Part shown: positions 1 through 12,143 of the stretch, in pieces
Layout of the letters: every line of letters begins with the position of its first letter
How positions within the stretch are numbered: position 1 is the first letter of the stretch
Assembly: GCA_900660155.1 (NCBI GenBank)
Contig: CABFPE010000503.1
Location: 144,109 to 181,697 of the forward strand
Reading direction: 5' to 3'
DNA from: Hofstenia miamia
Taxonomy: Eukaryota; Xenacoelomorpha; Acoela; Hofsteniidae
Length of the DNA stretch: 37,589 bases
Translations under genes and position numbers: made by a program
Notes under the pieces: model-generated
Told to the model about the DNA's origin: nothing
Databases searched by the model: none
Seen by the model: the letters and a program-made list of their open reading frames with translations, nothing else

Positions 1-2
1 GT

Positions 3-986
3 GTGGAGGAAACTGTAGAAGCAGAAGCACTAGGGCTAAAGGAATATGTAGACAAGCAACCTAAGGGGTCACTACTGGAGGTCACTAAGGAGTTAAGGAA
101 GATAAGAGCTGACAGCGAAGGAAAGAAGGTATACCATAGTAGGATGGAATCAGAGAGACAAACAAGGTATAGACAGAAGGCAATGAATGGAGAATACTGG
201 AGGAACACAGAAAAGTATGACATAGAAGAGAGCAACAAGTGGTTAATGAAAGCAGGACTTAAAAGAGAAACAGAAGCACTGATAATGGCAGCACAGGAGC
301 AAGCAATAAGAACAAACTGGGTGAAGAAGCATATAGACAGAAGAGTAGAAGTAAGTCATAAATGTAGGATATGTAAGAAAGAGTGTGAGACAGTAGATCA
401 TCTGATAGCAGGATGTGAGAAGTTGGCGCAGAATGAGTATAAGTTCAGGCATGACAAGGTAGGAAAAATGGTACATTGGAGCTTGAGCAGGCAGCATGGG
501 TTAGAAGCAGGAGACAAGTGGTATGAGCACAAGCCACAGGGCGTCATAGAAAATGAGAAGGTTAAGATACTGTGGGACTTCAACATACAGACGAGCAAAG
601 TGATAGAAGCACGGAGGCCAGACATAGTAGTGGTAGACAAAGAGAAAAGATTAGGAACAGTGATTGACATAGCAGTACCAAAGGACAGAAATGTAGAAAG
701 CAAGGAGAAAGAGAAGATAGACAAGTACAGAGAGTTAGCAAAGGAAATAGAAAGGCTGTGGAAGATAAAGAAAGTTGACGTAGTCCCAGTAGTTGTAGGA
801 GCACTAGGAGCAGTGAGTAAGAAGCATGAGAGATACTTGGAGGAGTTGGGAGTACCAAAGTGGGGAGGAGCAGTAGCACAGAAGGCAGCATTGTTAGGAA
901 CAGCTAGAGTCCTGAGGAAATCTCTTAGACTCCCTAGGAACTGGTGGGTTCCTCGAGCTGAGAGGGATACCAGCATGAAAATGTGA
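3..986 (+). CDS. RLE-type non-LTR retrotransposon, C-terminal part of ORF (5' cut by window edge)
   Basis: An open frame of 327 codons enters from the left edge and ends at TGA 984-986. This part of a LINE polyprotein lies after the reverse transcriptase and carries the DNA-binding and target-nicking region. A CCHC knuckle is visible at residues C121, C124, H133 and C138 (CRIC...HLIAGC). It is followed by a PD-(D/E)XK-like endonuclease core, RPD at 205-207 and IDIAVP with D222, then a basic C-terminus. This order is typical of R2/NeSL/CRE-like elements. No stop or frameshift occurs in 984 bases, unlike the related copies at 4285-5345 and 34046-34775, so this copy is young. The RT domain should lie left of the window. 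The exact clade is not resolved. Confidence 0.85.
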   Translation: MEETVEAEALGLKEYVDKQPKGSLLEVTKELRKIRADSEGKKVYHSRMESERQTRYRQKAMNGEYWRNTEKYDIEESNKWLMKAGLKRETEALIMAAQEQAIRTNWVKKHIDRRVEVSHKCRICKKECETVDHLIAGCEKLAQNEYKFRHDKVGKMVHWSLSRQHGLEAGDKWYEHKPQGVIENEKVKILWDFNIQTSKVIEARRPDIVVVDKEKRLGTVIDIAVPKDRNVESKEKEKIDKYRELAKEIERLWKIKKVDVVPVVVGALGAVSKKHERYLEELGVPKWGGAVAQKAALLGTARVLRKSLRLPRNWWVPRAERDTSMKM

Positions 987-1045
987 GAAGAAATGAAATA
1001 ATAGTAATGATAATAAAAATAACAATAATCATAATAATACGACAT
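987..1045 (+). repeat. 3' UTR and AT-rich tail of the RLE LINE
   Basis: Directly after the stop codon comes a short A-rich UTR that passes into irregular ATA, AAT and ATG triplets. The related copy ending near 5345 has a similar short run (GAGATAATAATAG) after its own end, so this is probably the shared 3' end of the family. The exact end of the element is uncertain. Confidence 0.5.
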
Positions 1046-2088
1046 TGTTGCAACAATATAATAATAAGTTAATAAATGTTTTTCAAATAATACATACTTA
1101 GATAATCATCTAGCAATAATTTTTGGAAAATTATAACACCTAAAACAAACTACACTTCATATGCTTCAGTATAGAAAAAGGTGTAGATCTTCTATCATCC
1201 ATCAAAAAAACTGTGAATGAATATGGCGCACAGTCTTTGTTCAATATATAATGAGAAATTTACAATTGATTTCCATCTGCAATTGTTGAAACGTCTGTGA
1301 AAACATAACTTAAATGAATGTCAATTAAGATTTACTAAACCATTGAAAGATTTCTATTTGAAGAAATTTGTGTACTGAAGTAAATTATAGAATTCAATTC
1401 AACAGTAAAATAGGAGAAAATTAGGCATATTTTTGTACATGTGAATTATTACTAGAAAGCTTAAATGTTAAAATTCTAATTTGCAAAACTAGAACGCTAT
1501 ATAGCATTTCAGAATATGGACTTACTGATTTTTTTAATTTTAGTACAAAATTTGTTTAAATTTCAACTGTTTTTTCGTTTAGATCTAATAATATTTGCAA
1601 AATGTGGATTCCAATAAAACAGGATTTGCAATGTGACTTTTATTTATTATCTCATTTGTAAGAGTTATTCAGACCTTGAAATTGAAGGTAGAAATGCATT
1701 TTATTGTGTTAATGTTTTACATAATTTGTGTAGCAATGTATATCTCCCGACGTAAGCGCAACTTTTTCTGTTATCTTCTTGCAGGCTATATTTTATAAAG
1801 TAAATCTTAGGAATGTACCTGAAAGCATAATAAAGATATTTGAAGTTCATCACAGAATGAGTATTTAAGCAATAAATAGTCCTCATATTCACTTCCACGA
1901 GCATAAATAGAGCTTCATTAAGCAAAAAATATTTTGTAAATATATTAACTTAGGTATTTAACTGAAGAAATTGTAAGCAATATTTGTGAAAAAATTGAAA
2001 AACTGCTAAATAAATATAAAATTATGCTCAGTTAATTTGTGTAAATAATGCTTTGTAATATTTATTTAATGCCTTTATTCTTTTCGGA
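1046..2088. other. Intergenic region, no gene recognised
   Basis: AT-rich DNA with stops in all frames. Short frames, for example on the minus strand at 1701-1925, have no recognisable similarity. The promoter and 5' UTR of the sphingomyelinase gene should lie in the last few hundred bases, but no convincing TATA or initiator element stands out against the AT-rich background. Confidence 0.5.
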
Positions 2089-2279
2089 ATGATGTTCATA
2101 ATTGTTTTGGTTGTTTTGTCTTCAATGCTAACAGATTTGCATCGCTGTCAAGATTACCCACGCTTAGAAAAGCCTCTTGACATTATCTCCATGATTGAAC
2201 ATAAAGCCTCAATAAAAATAACACGGAATGAACTTACACAAATTCAAAATAACAGCAACATTGCAATTTCAGCAAACAG
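2089..2279 (+). CDS. SMPD1: Acid sphingomyelinase exon 1 (signal peptide)
   Basis: Begins at the ATG pair 2089-2094. The first 20 or so residues are hydrophobic (MMFIIVLVVLSSML), as expected for a secreted or lysosomal enzyme. An ATG at 2069 is out of use because it meets TGA after seven codons. The donor is CAG|GTAAAC at 2280; phase 2. Confidence 0.85.
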
Positions 2280-3241
2280 GTAAACTATCACAATTTAGAA
2301 TATTTCAAATACAAAGTATTGATTGTTAACTTTAAATTTAGTTTTGCTACACTAAAAAAGGTTAGTGAATGGAAATGCAGCGTTTGCGTTGCTGCAGGTG
2401 AAGTCATTTCGAAGCTTCTAAAAGTCTCTTCCTTGGACTCGGCTGCTGTGGATTTTATTAAAGAGACGTGTATCACTTTGAAAATTCAAAGTGAAAGGGT
2501 GTGTGATATGGTAGTTGAAGAATGGAGAGATCCATTTGTTTACTTGGTTAGCAATGGGATCATGGATCCTTCGGATGCATGCTCAGAGGTATTCCGTAAC
2601 AGTATTTAAATAAAATGCTAAAACTATATTCCAATCTTGACAAGGATGAGTAACATTATGGTATTTTTAGAAATATCATATCACATATATTCGAATAATT
2701 CATGACATCTTTGATATTTTAAAAACCAGTGTAAATTATCCTTGTTTATCCAATTTAAATTGAATCAAAATAAAAAGAACTTTGCGACAGCATTAGTAAC
2801 ATTTGAGTTGTATTTTGCTGATGGTTTCAGAAATTGGAAATATAATTGTTTTGTAATATTCTAAACAACAGGTTTATAAATGTTGCAGGATGGGAAACTC
2901 CTAAGTGAAATAGGTTGCAATTAGTACCAGACAAAAAGAAACATAAGGTGTTTATGTAAAATCGAAATTTTAATAAAAACCAATTTCTATCATCGAAGAG
3001 TTTTCATTGAAGTAGTTATGTAAAACAACATAGTGTACAGTTCTTCGTTATTTATCAGAAGCCGACTATTTTGTAAATTGGATTCTAAGTTATCGGGCTT
3101 TATTACTGTAGTAATAATAATAATAATAATAATAATCATTAGTATTATTATTATAATTATTATTATTACTATTATTACTATTATATATTTATTCATTTAT
3201 TCAGAAATATAATGACAACAGTCATAACATACGTGAATATC

Positions 3242-3304
<63 letters not shown>

Positions 3305-6300
3305 ACATTATTGTTGTCATGATATTTTTAAGCAAATATATAATAATTATAAAATAATAATGACTCTTGCTATTTTCAAAATTTATGCATTTGTTTATAT
3401 TGAAGATATTTTTTAGAATTTGAACAGGCTGTGTAATTTTTAGATATTCACGAACGATTGCGGTGGTAGCTATGAAACTGCTGCTACATGGAATATTTCA
3501 TTAAATGCTACTCGACCGCCATATAAAATCCCAAGGAATGTAAGCAAAAACTCCCCAAAACTTCGGGTGTTGCATTTCTCAGATCTGCATTTGGACGATT
3601 TATATCAGGTTAAATAATCATATATTTAAATTACATTAGAGAAATTATAATTATTAATGTCAATAGCCTAAATATTTAAAGATTATCATGGGACTTGGGG
3701 ATTGTCTGACATTTCCTTTGACAAAATTGAGGGGTAGTGTTTGAATACGCCCATTTCACATTCCGTTCTATGAAAATGCTATTATTGCAATAAGTTGACT
3801 TACTCAATGGCATAAGATTTTAATTGATACTGTTGTAAGAGCAAACCAGTTATAGATTTTCAGTCAAGTAAGTACACAGTAAACTGCATCAATTTAGATT
3901 CAAAAAGAAATGAATGTCAAATTTAAAGAAATGAACTTCAAGTTAATAATCTGACTTTCAAATTGAAAACATGAAAATGTACTTCAAGTTGAAATCTGCA
4001 CATATATTACGGGTTCAAATGAGATCTCACAAAGGTTCTGCATAACCGAAGTAGTTGCATAGATCTTTGAACATGATACAAATTTTCATACAAAACAAGA
4101 GAATTAATGACTCATCAATGGAGTTCTCCAATTAGCACAACCTGCATCCAACTTGCGAAATTGTTGGAGGAGACATCATCTCATCAAGTTAGTATCACTT
4201 GACTCGTGTATTCTAATCCACAATAAATATACAGTAACAATAATAATTAGAATGACTTTGGAAATCTGCAAATTCCGTGATTCGGTGTAGGTTGACATAT
4301 TACTTAGAACAAAACAGGTTGATCTCAGAAGAGCAGAAAGAATGCAGGACAAAGAGTAGAGGATGTAGGGATCAGTTGTTAATAGATCAGGCAGTAATGG
4401 AGTATTGGAAGAGAAGCAGAACAAACTTAAAAATGGCAGCATATTACATAAGTGGGTACTGAGGACGTTAAAGGCCACAACAGATTCACGAAATTGGGTT
4501 GAATTCCTAGATAAAGAGAGATGAGAAAGTACCAGGCTGAGATACATGGACACGGGCTGAGATTTAAAAGGAGCATATTCCATGGAAACATATTAGCACA
4601 ATTGCTGTTCATTGTTAGCTTAATTCTAATCACGGGGAGACTAAGGGAAACAGATATAGGAGATAAGTTTAAGAAGAATATTAGAGCAGTGAGTCACCTA
4701 TGGTATGCAAGTTCGAGGAGGGTATTGCGAAGCAAGTGAAGATATTGCAGAAGACAAATGCAGAGTCTTGGTTAAAGTTTGTATAAGAAAGTTTACAAAA
4801 TTGACAATGATGAAATAAGTGATACGAGTAGGCTATGTAGGAAAGGCTTGGAGACATTTGAACATCTGGTAGCATGGTGTGGGAATTTGGTACAACATGA
4901 GTATAATTTCATGCATGACAAGTTGGGACGAATGGTGCAATTGAGATTGAGTAGGCATCATGGGTTAGAAAAAGAAGACAAGTGTTTGAGCATAAGCCAC
5001 AAATCGTGATATCAGAGGGATAAGATAATGTGGGACTTCTACATACAGTTACAGACATAGCGGTACCAATGGATAGGAATATAGAAAGCGAGAAGAAAGA
5101 TAAGATAGACAAGTACACAGAGTTGGCTGGGTAAATGGAGCGATTGTGGAATTTGAAGAAAGTCGAAGTGAGTAAGAAGCATTACATATACTTGGGAAGT
5201 TAGGAGGAGGGGCAGTATTACAGAAGGCAGCTCTATTAGGACAGCTAGAGTTTCGAAGAAAGCTCTCAGACTCCTTGGGAAATGCTGAGTTCCCCAAGCT
5301 AAGAGTCACACCAGCATGAAGCTGTGAAAAAGAATGAGATAATAATAGAAAAAAATGTATTACATATGAAGATTACATAAGCAGACAAATAGTTCTTGTT
5401 AGTATTCCTTCTATGTTCAGATTTGAATTAATCAAAGAACATTTTCTTAAATCTCTTAGAGAAACCATTTATCGTATAATATTGGTGGATCTTCACTTTC
5501 CTTGTTTTTATCCTTCTGAATGATACATTTGGTGTATTTCCAGGATCAACTATAGAGATGAGGTCATAAACATTTACTCTAGTTACTTTGTCTGCAATGA
5601 GGTTAAAATAGTAAAAAATATCACATAGATTTAGTAATAAGCTAATTGATAATATATTTCTTCTAATTACCCGATTCAAAAATTGAGCTCTTTATCTGAA
5701 AACTATTTTGCTCAACGAATCTGAGGAGATTTTAGTATATTTAGATCCGCTTTAATACTAAAATATGTTGTTCTTGAAATAATAAATGTCTTGTATCGAT
5801 TAATTTTTACTCATTGATTAATGCTTTTTGAAATATATCTTGTGAGGTAAAGAAAAAGCCCGTTGCAGCGAGCAATTTTAGATTCAATATGATTAGGCCA
5901 TGAAGGCTTTCTATTTATATTAATACAAATACAAAGATCTTTGATAGTTTCAGAATATTTGAGATCTACACTATTTAATTTAAATGTAAATAGGTAGTTC
6001 ACAAAACTTTTGATTTCAGAAATCCACGTGTTAAATTTCATTTTATTCATTGCCTTTCAAATACTAGCAATGTCAGCATCAAGTGCGATTGAAGACTTAT
6101 TAAAATGGACGTACAACATTAAGGATAAAGTTAAACAGTGAGTGAAAATGCCATCAATACATGTTAAAAATATTCCAGAAGTGCTTAAGATAATATATTA
6201 AGCACACCTTGAAATAATATAGTTCCAAATTGATCCTTGAGGGACTCCGCTTAACACAAATAATGTATTTGACATGCAAGAGTTTCCACAGACTATTTGA

Positions 6301-9300
6301 CTTCATCAACTTAGATATTAGCATAGCATTTTTAAGAAATTGCCTCGATTTCAAGTTTATTTTACGCTTAGTGATGAGTAAATAATGCGGGACTCTGTTC
6401 ATGCATTTTTGAAATCGAAGTAGGAACAATAAAGAGGTATATTTAATAGTTGAGATATACTAGAATATACGGAGTGAAATCCATGTTGATTTGATGATGT
6501 TTTATTGATGATGATAAGTTTTTTTGAGATACTATCCAAGCGACACCTTTTTTAACTTAAGTCGTATAAAATCTTTTCGATCAGGTCAATAGATAAATCA
6601 GTGACGTTGAACTTTTTATGGTAAAAATACGGTTGTAGTGTAGATTTGGCACCAAAAGACCTAACAAAAATATCGTTAAGAAGTTCAGCAGTACTACAAG
6701 ACACTTAACGTCTCTTCATTGATGAGATTTACTTCCATTTATTTCTTTTAATAAGGAAAAAATTGATTTGTTGAAAGAGAGCAACTGAATGAATTTAAAT
6801 AAACTACTTTGTCTATTTCATTAACTTCCAAGAGATTGCATGAGACAGTTATAAATTTTTCCATAGGTGAGAAATCTCTTGCGGTTTTTTGTTCATTGTA
6901 GAACGACAATTAAATTTGTAAAAATGATTGATTAGTTGAGAATTTTCTTAGATAACAAAAGATGATATTGATCAAACTGTTATACCCATTTAGAATATAG
7001 TGATGATAAACGAATGGAAAATTGGAATATGCTAGTGCAATTTTTAGATTTGGTATTAATTGATACAATTGTATTCTAGATGTAACTTACAACTTATAGA
7101 AATACAGGATGGGGCAGAGAAACTTGCTTATTTGAAATATATATTATAACAAAAGTAATGAATATATACAAATGAATTTTGTAATATCATAATCAAAAAC
7201 AAGTAAATTTTACAATTTGCCAGTTTTAAATATGATATCAGGCAAATGACGTCCGTTATTGTCAATAAATTGTGTCAGTCGTTTCCAGAAATTGATGATG
7301 ACTCTTTCCAACATTTCAATAGGAATCTTGGCGGCGGCTTCGCGAATGTTATTCTTTAGATCCTTCAAGTGGTTGGTTCTGTCAATGTACGCGACGGACT
7401 TCAGATATCCCCACAAGAAATAATCGCAAGAGGCAAGATCAGGGGACCCTGCTGGTCACTGAAGATCGCCCCTCAAAGAGATCACGTGCCCAGGACAGGC
7501 TTCATTCAGCTAACTTGTAGGGATGGAACTTCAATTCCTGATGAATGATCCGTCTAACAGAACGAGCTGATAACCCAAGAGCTGATGCATGCTTGCGGCA
7601 GATTGTTGGGGAGACCTCAAGATGGATTGTCACACCGCTTCGATATTCGCCACAGATCTTGCAGTCCTTTGACGACCAGGCTTCTTCTTCTTCACATCTC
7701 CAGATTCCCTGAAGTTCTTCACCCATGAAACGATTGATTGTCGTCCTGGAACACGGCAACGAGGTGCAACGTTGAAGTGCCGAAAAAATATTGCTCAACA
7801 GCAAAATCATGTTCCATTCCATGAGTACTGCAAAGAAACAAGAAAATAAATTAATGCGGCTCATCATACAAAACAAAACGTTACAGTTCGTTCTCTCGAT
7901 TAAGCCCATCCTTAAAGTAATCGGAGCAAATCACACTTCAGGAAGGCTAATTCAAATAAGCAAGTTGCTCTGTCCCACCCTGTATATATATTTACCATGA
8001 GCGATACATCAAACGTTTGTAGATGACTTGACTCAGTCCACACATTGCAATTACATTTATTTCTCAAAAAATGCTTTGGAGTCAATGTTTTGTAACTCTT
8101 TATCTTTTAGTAAGTTAATGTAAATCATGTCCAGTTTATGAGATATAAGACGTAGTGCTTATAAAACCATAATAAAGAACACTTGCCAGTTTTCCAAGCA
8201 TACCTACACCCTTAAATGATTTTACAGGAACTAACCAAAGTAGAAATTTTTAGATGATAAACCTTAACTTTCTACTGTAATAATTAAAACGTCACATTTG
8301 TTAGCAAACTGTGTGCCAAATTCAATTTCGCCATAGTACAGATAATTGTCAGAGCCTACATGGACATTGAAATATTTGTGATAAATATTATAGAGGTAAT
8401 TTTTGGTAAATCATTAAGATAATCTTCGGAAATCAAGAGGCACATTTTTAATATTATTTTTTATTCTTTGTGAAAAGTATAATTTTTAGAGTAGGGACAA
8501 TGTTTTCATATAAATCGCTTTTAATGAATATATGCTTCAATTTCAAATTCAATTAAACAAGTGTGTGTATGTGTATATATGACAGTCAATTAATTCCATT
8601 ATGAAAACAAATATATTTCATAAGTTAATGCAAAAAAATAACTGTGTGGTCCAAATGAATCTCAACCTTGCAATTTAGATTTCATAAAAGATATGGGTGC
8701 TTAAACTCAGTTTTAGATTGCAATTTACTGTTAGGTAAAATTTCACTGCAAGATGTTTGTATTTTAATTCTTCTAAGAAATGCATGATAATATATTACAA
8801 ATATCTCAACAATTGTCTCTTAATGATTGTGATTTTTGAAAAACTTTTAGCATATAGTTAGGAACAGTTTAGAAACTATACTTGTGCACCCTCAACAAAC
8901 AAAGCAAATATAAAAAATACGATAAAAACGGCGGAAGCTTCACAGTCTGCACGCATTTAAAAGAAAACGCCACTCAATATTACATATTCATGCATACCTG
9001 AAAACATGCACAGCAAAATCAAAACATGAAATATTAATAATTCGTTGTACTTTCAAAAAAAATTAAATTTTGAGAATTGCAAACTTTAATCAGATTCAAG
9101 CACAAATTGGTTAAGTCAAAGCAGTGATTATTAGAAATGCAAGCTCTTCTAAATTTATGAAGCTCATTACTTTAGGAACGAATTTTTGACAACATTGTAC
9201 TGATGCATCTTAAGCGAATGCTTCAAATGATGCATACAACACGTTTGTTATTTCAGCTTCAACCAAAATTTGGAAACTTTTCTGTAAATGAGAAATGATA

Positions 9301-9653
9301 AGAAACCAACAACTATGTTCACTTAAAATTACAGAAGAAAAAAATTTTAATTTGATGCTAACAAATGTAATTGCTTGAATATGTACCAACCTATTTCATT
9401 ACTTAGGCTGGTAGAAATGCAGATTGTGGAGAGCCTCTTTGTTGCAGAGAATCGGATGCTGAGGCCACTGGATCCCATGAAGCTGGTTGGTTTGCGGATA
9501 ATAGAAATTGTGATATCTCTGGAAGTTCTCTAAAATTTGTAATGAACGAACTATCAAAAGAGAAATTTGATATAATTCTTTTTACTGGTAAGTGTTTCAA
9601 TGAAAAGCCATACGCAGCTAAACAGTGAAACTGAAATATAAATAAATAAAAAA

Positions 9654-9694
<41 letters not shown>

Positions 9695-12112
9695 CATATG
9701 TGAATTTTGAATGTAAAAGCGAAGTATTATTCATGTTACCATTTCCAAAATTTGCTTAAAAATACATTTTACTAATAGAGTTTGTCAATGCTCAGAGAGT
9801 GCATAAAATTTGAATTTCAAACTGTTATCCCAAATATTTTATTAAGTAAGCTATTCAGCCTTTTGGAAAATTTTTTAATAATATATTTGTCCTTGCTACC
9901 ATATGGTTGAAAATTTCAGGTTGGGCTTCAGGTGCTCAATAAAATTATTGAGAATTTATTAACTGTAAAATCTGTGTTAAAAATCCGAGAAATAACACGT
10001 TTTCTTTGTGTGTAAATTTGATAATTCATGATTAATTGATGAAATTTGCGATGAACCTATTATTTAGGAAACAGGGACTTAGCTAAGCTGGGCAAGAAAC
10101 TTACAGTTCTGCCTTAGCCTAGCATGGATTATCTCCGAAAATTTTTTATCCTCATTACGATATTTGCTAAATTAGCAACTAATAACATTTACATTTATAG
10201 CTCTATCAGCCATTTTTCAGTTAGAAACAAAATCTAATGAAATATTTGGGCAAATACTCATTAGAAAATATTTGACCGTTTCTTCTTTTTGATAGTCTTA
10301 ACTCATGACTCTTTCGACAAAGCAAAAACAATAATTTGGTAAAAATATAATAAATCGATCCATCAGAAAATTTTTTAGTTATCTGAACTTAATCATTTGA
10401 ACTTATCCACAGTGAAATTCAAATACTACACAAGGGCAAAGAGGGAGTTTAATGATCTCAATCATTTTATGGTGTAAGATGTATGCAAATATGTATCTTC
10501 AAAAAATTTAAGTACTTCAATGTTTTTTGTGTTCAAACACAACTTTAAGTTTGTATTGCAATTTTAAGTTAAACTTTGATTTTCAATCCATACAATCGTA
10601 GGTGATATTCCACCGCATGATGTTTACAATCAAACTACATACGATCAGTTACATTATATTGATTACGCATACAAAGTTTTTCGTGAAAGCTTTCCTAGCA
10701 CACCTCTTTTACCAGTAGTTGGTAATCATGAATCAGCACCAGTAAACCTTTTTCCTCCACCCTTCTCCGATGAATCGCATTCTTCACATCCGATGGCATG
10801 GCTGTACGATAACTTGGTACGTTTCCAATGAACAATTCATTGAAAAATTTGATCAAAATTTAATTTATATATTTATATGTATGTATGTTCATATTAAAAT
10901 AAACCTTTAAATAGTGTAAAAGAAGATCTAAAATCTCATCAATACATTACGACACATGCACATTGCACATGCATACTTATATGTAGAAGCATAATCCTAA
11001 ATGCATTAATGACATAAAAAAAGGAAGCAAGCGTTTTTTTAAATTGTTTTAATCCTAGAATAAAATTAAACGTTGACAATCAGAAAAGAAACAGGAATAT
11101 TTCAAAAATATTTTGTATGAATGTATGTGATCTATTGCTTACAAAGAATTATATATGCATTAGAGAGTGACAAAATGAGTTTAGCATGGACCTGAACCGG
11201 ACCCAATCATAATATTTACTATCCGAATACGATCCGACATGACTCGAATCCTTGACTTTGATTTCAATCCAATGACCACTAGCATCAATTATGTTCTGAC
11301 AGGTAAACAGAAATTCATTGGTGTTTCCTAAAGTCTTGGATCTTTCTCAAATCAAGTGGTGATTAACACCAGCAATTTTTTGAATAATCAATTTAATTTT
11401 TGCACCCAAACCGGAGCAAACCCGACCCAACAATTTAGTACCTGAATACGACCCGGTCCGAAGCCCGAAATCGGGTAACCGATGTCACTGTCTAGTATGC
11501 ATTCTATTCCATACATTTAATTGATGTTGACTGACAGATCTTCTACTTTTACAGATATCTGAGGCTAGTTCAATTATGAACTTTTGTTTTTAGCCAGAAA
11601 ATCCGAAAACGTTAACTCGCAGTGGTTGTGAAGTTAAGGAATTAGTTTCTATATATAACACTTTAACTAGACTAATACTTGAATATTGCTGCATCATGCA
11701 CTAACAAATTACCAATATAAAATAGAAAGAATTCAAAAACTTGCCTTCAAAATAATATCGCCCAATAAGGATTATATTACTATATTATATATAATGATCT
11801 CAATTCACAAACCTTACACTACTGTCGTGAAAAAATATGCCTGAGATTATGGTATGAAAACCATCCATTGCATTGGTTACAGCCAGATGTGAAAAGTTAA
11901 ACTACAATTTACGAGATGCTGGAAATTCGTCTCAGATAACCGTTGAACAAATTCGAAGAAGCATTTTTTGCAAGTGCAGAGAGTTCTCGTGAAAATAAAA
12001 TAGACTATTGTATATAATTAATACTGCATTTTGTTAATTTTATAAAATGCATCCTGAAATTCGGCCTTAGGTCGCAAAGCCAAATAATTATTATCATTAT
12101 TATTATTATTAC

Positions 12113-12143
<31 letters not shown>

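Larger units (their letters stand above)
7105..7982 (-). mobile_element. Internally deleted mariner-like element with TIRs and TA duplication
   Basis: The ends are inverted repeats: CAGGATGGGGCAGAGAAACT at 7105 matches the complement of the right end (CAGGGTGGGACAGAGCAACT) with few mismatches, and the match continues through TTGCTTATTTGAA. Both sides are flanked by TA (7103-7104, 7983-7984), the Tc1/mariner target. The minus strand encodes transposase pieces: the helix-turn-helix part (NVAPRCRVPGRQSIVSWVKN, about 7710-7770), SARSVRRIIHQELKFHPYKL (about 7505-7565), then directly GSPDLASCDYFLWGYLK, which holds the third catalytic Asp at 7423-7425, and the C-terminus to 7216. The region with the first two Asp residues is missing, and frameshifts and stops are present. 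It is therefore non-autonomous. Confidence 0.93.

Noticed and set aside
398..1045. Long minus-strand frame of 215 codons over the RLE LINE
   Set aside because: It is antisense to a clear retrotransposon protein; its composition (Ser/Leu/Phe runs) reflects the complement of Glu/Lys-rich codons.
2069..2092. ATG at 2069 as start of the sphingomyelinase
   Set aside because: It meets TGA after seven codons and is out of frame with the signal peptide; the ATG at 2089 leads into a hydrophobic leader.
2990..3196. Minus-strand frame with runs of Ile
   Set aside because: It is only the translation of an ATT/AAT microsatellite.
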